Positions 61,666-64,000 of a DNA stretch of 64,000 bases are shown here, piece after piece. Source of the DNA: Saprospiraceae bacterium. Its GTDB lineage: Bacteria > Bacteroidota > Bacteroidia > Chitinophagales > Saprospiraceae. Below the pieces are notes generated by a model. It was not told the DNA's origin and ran no database searches. It saw only the letters and a program-made list of their open reading frames with translations. Positions within the stretch are counted from its first letter, which is position 1, and every line of letters starts with the position of its first letter. Position numbers and translations under genes: made by a program. The stretch is taken from NCBI GenBank assembly GCA_016711125.1, contig JADJTQ010000012.1, forward strand, positions 434,001 to 498,000, given 5' to 3'.

Positions 61666-62835
61666 TGACTTCCCTGCCTCCAATTGCATCAAGTATTCAA
61701 GCACCAGGCATAATTTTCCTTCCAGGAATTGAATATCCAGAAATTTCAGGTGGTCAAAATGCACCGCAAATGGTCCGCTGTCTGGGATGCTATCCATCAA
61801 GACCTTAAGCTTTTCTGCGGGATCCAGTGGAAAATACTTTTCGATCGTGTCTTTCAGCTTTCCGCTCACCAATTTAAAAATACCACGAATGATCATACCG
61901 GCCTCTTCGTTGGCAGAAATCTGACAATCAAGCAACTCGATCATTCTTAGTTCAGGTTGATACATTAGTCTGAGCAGCAACTCAATCGGCTTTTCAGTAA
62001 AACGTTTAGGTATTATTGATGTCTTTACCATCTGAGGTTTGATCTCCAGTGACAAATCCTGGATCTTCACAGGGCTGGAAGACAACAAAACATTGATCTT
62101 CCCGAGATTTACTTGCAGTACTTTGTTGATGAATTTCTCAGAAATAGTCAAAGTTGGCGCCGGGATCGTATCGATTTCTCCAAAACAAACCTTTACATCG
62201 AAAGGGCAGACTTCATAGGATATGCGGAGGGAGTATCCAATGTATAGAGACAAGTGCGAAGGTTTTATGCTAATCCTGGCAAATCGCACGGATAAAGATT
62301 TTATGTACATTGGTAAATTGGCGATCCTCAAAGTCGAAATATGATTCGCAATCAAGTTTTCGATTTCCTCAGAAGTTAATTTTTTAGATATTTTTCTCTC
62401 AACCATAGATGCAATGACATCTGAACCTTTGGCTAATTGAGTAGAAAGCCGCTTGATGAACTTCAATGGTTTTCCCTTTGACGAACTTGGACCTTCCAAC
62501 CACTCAAAATTCAATATTTTAAAATCGACTTTAGGAGAGTCATCAATATCAAGCCGGAAACTGCTTTCCACCTGTACGATTCCAAAAACATTGGGTAGAA
62601 GACCAGATTTTGGCCTGATCTCAAGTCCCGCTTCCAAGTTATAGTAGATTTGATCGTTGGCTAACTGAACTTTGGTTGACCTGATATAAGTAGTCTGTGC
62701 CAACGCAGATCCCAAGATAGGTAGATTCAAGCTATATGTTTGATTAACAATATTTTGACTACCATCATGAATAATTTTCTTGAGATCTTCCTCGTGTAGG
62801 ATTAGAGTAAATCCATGATTATCGAAATCGAGCAA
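61651..62835 (-). CDS. Hypothetical ~394-residue protein, possibly lipid-binding-like
   Basis: The frame has no ATG near its start; the TTG at 62835 is the only possible start downstream of a TGA. An ATG at 62896 (EILKRKRRSLLEYYILTKK) would join if an A8 run at 62835-62843 has one more base, giving ~415 residues. Alternating beta-rich pieces (YNLEAGLEIRPKSGLLPNVF; VDFKILNFEWLEGP; VKIQDLSLEIKPQMVKTSI) and two amphipathic segments resemble DUF4403/TULIP-like proteins, but I do not recognise the family. No signal peptide unless the upstream extension provides one. Converges with the gliding-motility gene. Confidence 0.6.
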   Translation of the reverse strand: MLDFDNHGFTLILHEEDLKKIIHDGSQNIVNQTYSLNLPILGSALAQTTYIRSTKVQLANDQIYYNLEAGLEIRPKSGLLPNVFGIVQVESSFRLDIDDSPKVDFKILNFEWLEGPSSSKGKPLKFIKRLSTQLAKGSDVIASMVERKISKKLTSEEIENLIANHISTLRIANLPMYIKSLSVRFARISIKPSHLSLYIGYSLRISYEVCPFDVKVCFGEIDTIPAPTLTISEKFINKVLQVNLGKINVLLSSSPVKIQDLSLEIKPQMVKTSIIPKRFTEKPIELLLRLMYQPELRMIELLDCQISANEEAGMIIRGIFKLVSGKLKDTIEKYFPLDPAEKLKVLMDSIPDSGPFAVHFDHLKFLDIQFLEGKLCLVLEYLMQLEAGKSLPYQ

Positions 62836-62935
62836 TTTTTTTTGTCAATATATAATATTCCAGTAGAGATCGCCGTTTTCTCTTTAAGATTTCCATATTC
62901 TACAGGAAATTATGTTCACGGGATTACAATTTTGG

Positions 62936-62974
62936 AAGTGAGTCGAAGCACCCAGATTTCGACTCACTTTTTTT
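62936..62974 (+). terminator. Strong intrinsic terminator or attenuator upstream of the BNR-repeat gene
   Basis: A perfect 12-bp stem (62936-62947 / 62958-62969, AAGTGAGTCGAA) with a 10-base loop is followed by a T run at 62968-62974. It is oriented to the right, yet lies between divergent genes and only 44 bases before the ATG at 63018. It would therefore stop a short leader transcript of the BNR gene or a small RNA starting in the 62820-62930 region. Confidence 0.75.
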
Positions 62975-63017
62975 ATCTTGCTCCCTGGTATTTGCTCCTA
63001 TTCACTGATCATATATT

Positions 63018-63303
63018 ATGGATAAGTCCTTTTTACATCATTCTATCGCTATTAAATGTTTTTGCAATTGTACCAAAAGATATTCAGGCTCAAGAGCTGG
63101 ATACTTCATTGATTAGTGCTGTCGAGTACCGATCGATAGGTCCTTATCGCGGAGGCAGGTCTTGCGCTGTTACCGGTGTGCTGAGTGACCCTGATCTATT
63201 CTATTTTGGAGCCACCGGTGGCGGTGTTTGGCGAACTCAAGATGGAGGAAACACCGGGAAAATATTTCAGATGGATTTTTTGGAGGCTCGATCGGGGCGA
63301 TAG
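63018..63303 (+). CDS. BNR/VPS10-sortilin-like repeat exported protein, N-terminal piece
   Basis: The ATG at 63018 gives MDKSFYIILSLLNVFAIVPK and the signal cleavage near DIQAQE, provided one T is removed from the T5 run 63030-63034. The long frame starting at 62815 has no signal peptide logic before this. The mature start VEYRSIGPYRGGRSCAVTGV then FYFGATGGGVWRTQDGGNT is the typical opening of this beta-propeller family (WD40/YVTN/BNR-like). It breaks at ~63255 and continues in 63228-63818. Confidence 0.8.
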
Positions 63304-63818
63304 CTGTGGCTGCTTCTGATCCGAACGTGATCTATGTTGGTGGTGGTGAACAAACGGTTCGAGGCAACGTCTCATCTGGAACTGGTTTATACAAAAGCGT
63401 CGATGCCGGAAAGACATGGACATACATTGGATTGGATGATTCAAGGCATATAGGCCGTATTCGTATTCATCCTCAGAACCCAGATATCGTATATGTAGCT
63501 GCAATGGGTAATCTCTATGAGGGAAACGAGGAGCGCGGAATATTTAAAAGTACAGATGGCGGTCAGACCTGGTTGAAAAAACTATTCGTCAATCAGGATG
63601 TAGGAGCAGTAGATCTTTGTTTCGACCCCACCAACCCCAGGACCATGTATGCGACTACCTGGCGAATCCGGAGGACCCCCTATAGTCTCTCCAGTGGTGG
63701 CAATGGTTCGGGAATTTGGAAAAGTACAGACAGTGGTGAAACCTGGTCGGATCTAACAGGAAATAAAGGCCTCCCAACTGACACCATAGGAATCATCGGT
63801 GTGGCTGTTTCTCCCTGA
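63228..63818 (+). CDS. BNR/VPS10-sortilin-like repeat exported protein, central piece
   Basis: The ATG at 63228 is internal. After ENISDGFFGGSIGAIAVAAS the sequence has propeller blades: DPNVIYVGGGEQTVRGNVSS, GLYKSVDAGKTWTYIGLDDS, RIRIHPQNPDIVYVAAMGNL, GIFKSTDGGQTWLKKLFVN, with S/T-x-D-x-G-x-T-W Asp-boxes. It ends at 63818 because one C is missing from a CCC run at 63813-63815. No catalytic sialidase residues are assignable. Family members are large secreted propellers, often with T9SS or glycosidase-like annotation. Confidence 0.85.
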   Translation: MANSRWRKHRENISDGFFGGSIGAIAVAASDPNVIYVGGGEQTVRGNVSSGTGLYKSVDAGKTWTYIGLDDSRHIGRIRIHPQNPDIVYVAAMGNLYEGNEERGIFKSTDGGQTWLKKLFVNQDVGAVDLCFDPTNPRTMYATTWRIRRTPYSLSSGGNGSGIWKSTDSGETWSDLTGNKGLPTDTIGIIGVAVSP

Positions 63819-64000
63819 ATTCAAACCGGGTGTGGGCCATGATCGAATCGAAAACAGGAGGACTATTTAGATCTGACGACGGTGGTATAACCTGGAACAA
63901 ACTGAATGAAGACCGATCTTTGCGGCAGAGGGCCTGGTATTATACCCGGATTTATGCCGACACGGAAGACGAAAATATCGTCTACGTACTTAATGTATCT
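63815..64000 (+). CDS. BNR/VPS10-sortilin-like repeat exported protein, piece running off the window
   Basis: Continues the propeller in a third frame: LNSNRVWAMIESKTGGLFRS, DDGGITWNKLNEDRSLRQRA, WYYTRIYADTEDENIVYVLN. Open to the last base, so the gene continues beyond 64000. The motif LRQRAWYYTRIYAD is a diagnostic element of this family. Confidence 0.8.
   Translation, partial: MNSNRVWAMIESKTGGLFRSDDGGITWNKLNEDRSLRQRAWYYTRIYADTEDENIVYVLNVS

Noticed and set aside
62815..63017. Long N-terminal extension of the BNR protein
   Set aside because: It passes through the terminator hairpin and lacks a signal peptide start; the ATG at 63018 with one T fewer gives a normal leader.
1..64000. tRNA, rRNA or insertion sequences
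   Set aside because: I looked for cloverleaf-like and conserved rRNA sequences in intergenic stretches and for transposase motifs, and found none.

Overview
The window looks like a chromosomal segment of a Bacteroidota bacterium, most likely of the Saprospiria (Saprospiraceae/Lewinellaceae type). The evidence is the number of very large secreted proteins with type IX secretion (T9SS) C-terminal sorting domains, SprB and HYR-like repeats, a gliding-motility-associated C-terminus, an ECF sigma/DUF4252 cluster, a THX-type small ribosomal protein, and promoter-like TTTG / TAnnTTTG boxes where any can be seen. I found no rRNA, tRNA, CRISPR array, insertion sequence or prophage. Base-level quality is the main caveat: more than twenty reading-frame breaks fall inside otherwise well conserved genes (LptF/G permease, DusB, NhaD, P1 peptidase, DUF2130, BNR-repeat protein). 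Where I could reconstruct them, most are one-base changes in short homopolymers, so most 'broken' genes are probably intact in the organism. I list the pieces separately and say which belong together. LAYOUT. 1-14842 (minus strand): two giant secreted proteins, about 2630 and 2100 residues, built of DUF11-like repeats, HYR/Ig-like repeats, a propeller-like insert and a beta-helix. 15123-17988 (plus): three tandem phage-tail-collar (MdpB-like) proteins, a GNAT acetyltransferase and a DUF6916-like protein in one tight operon, then a small protein with a twin-arginine-like leader. 18246-19388: purK. 19433-25360 (minus): a run comprising a GNAT protein, a P1-family peptidase, a helical unknown, a T9SS-exported lipase-like hydrolase, a DksA/TraR zinc-finger protein, a Gfo/Idh/MocA oxidoreductase and a DUF6435-like small protein. 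25713-33100 (plus): an envelope-directed cluster of a beta-helix lipoprotein, a Tat-leader DegT-type aminotransferase, an exported alpha/beta hydrolase and two neutral-ceramidase-family proteins. 33298-34771: three decayed T9SS sorting-domain relics. 34976-41980: serine hydrolase, radical SAM protein, formate-tetrahydrofolate ligase, LptF/G permease. 42051-44333: ECF sigma factor, putative anti-sigma factor, two DUF4252 proteins, ribosomal THX. 44349-49046: serine hydrolase and DUF2130 nuclease-like protein (minus), divergent from a coiled-coil/membrane-protein pair that runs into a beta-lactamase-fold fragment lacking its catalytic N-terminus. 49315-53588: CCA-adding enzyme, DusB, NhaD antiporter, small lipoprotein. 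53848-61665: a giant SprB-repeat T9SS protein, a small T9SS-like secreted protein and a gliding-motility C-terminal protein. 61651-64000: an unknown protein divergent from a BNR-repeat (VPS10/sortilin-like) exported protein that runs off the end. The genes most worth following as possible systems are the tail-collar/GNAT/DUF6916 operon, the coiled-coil plus two-TM membrane protein pair opposite DUF2130, and the exported aminotransferase/hydrolase/ceramidase cluster.
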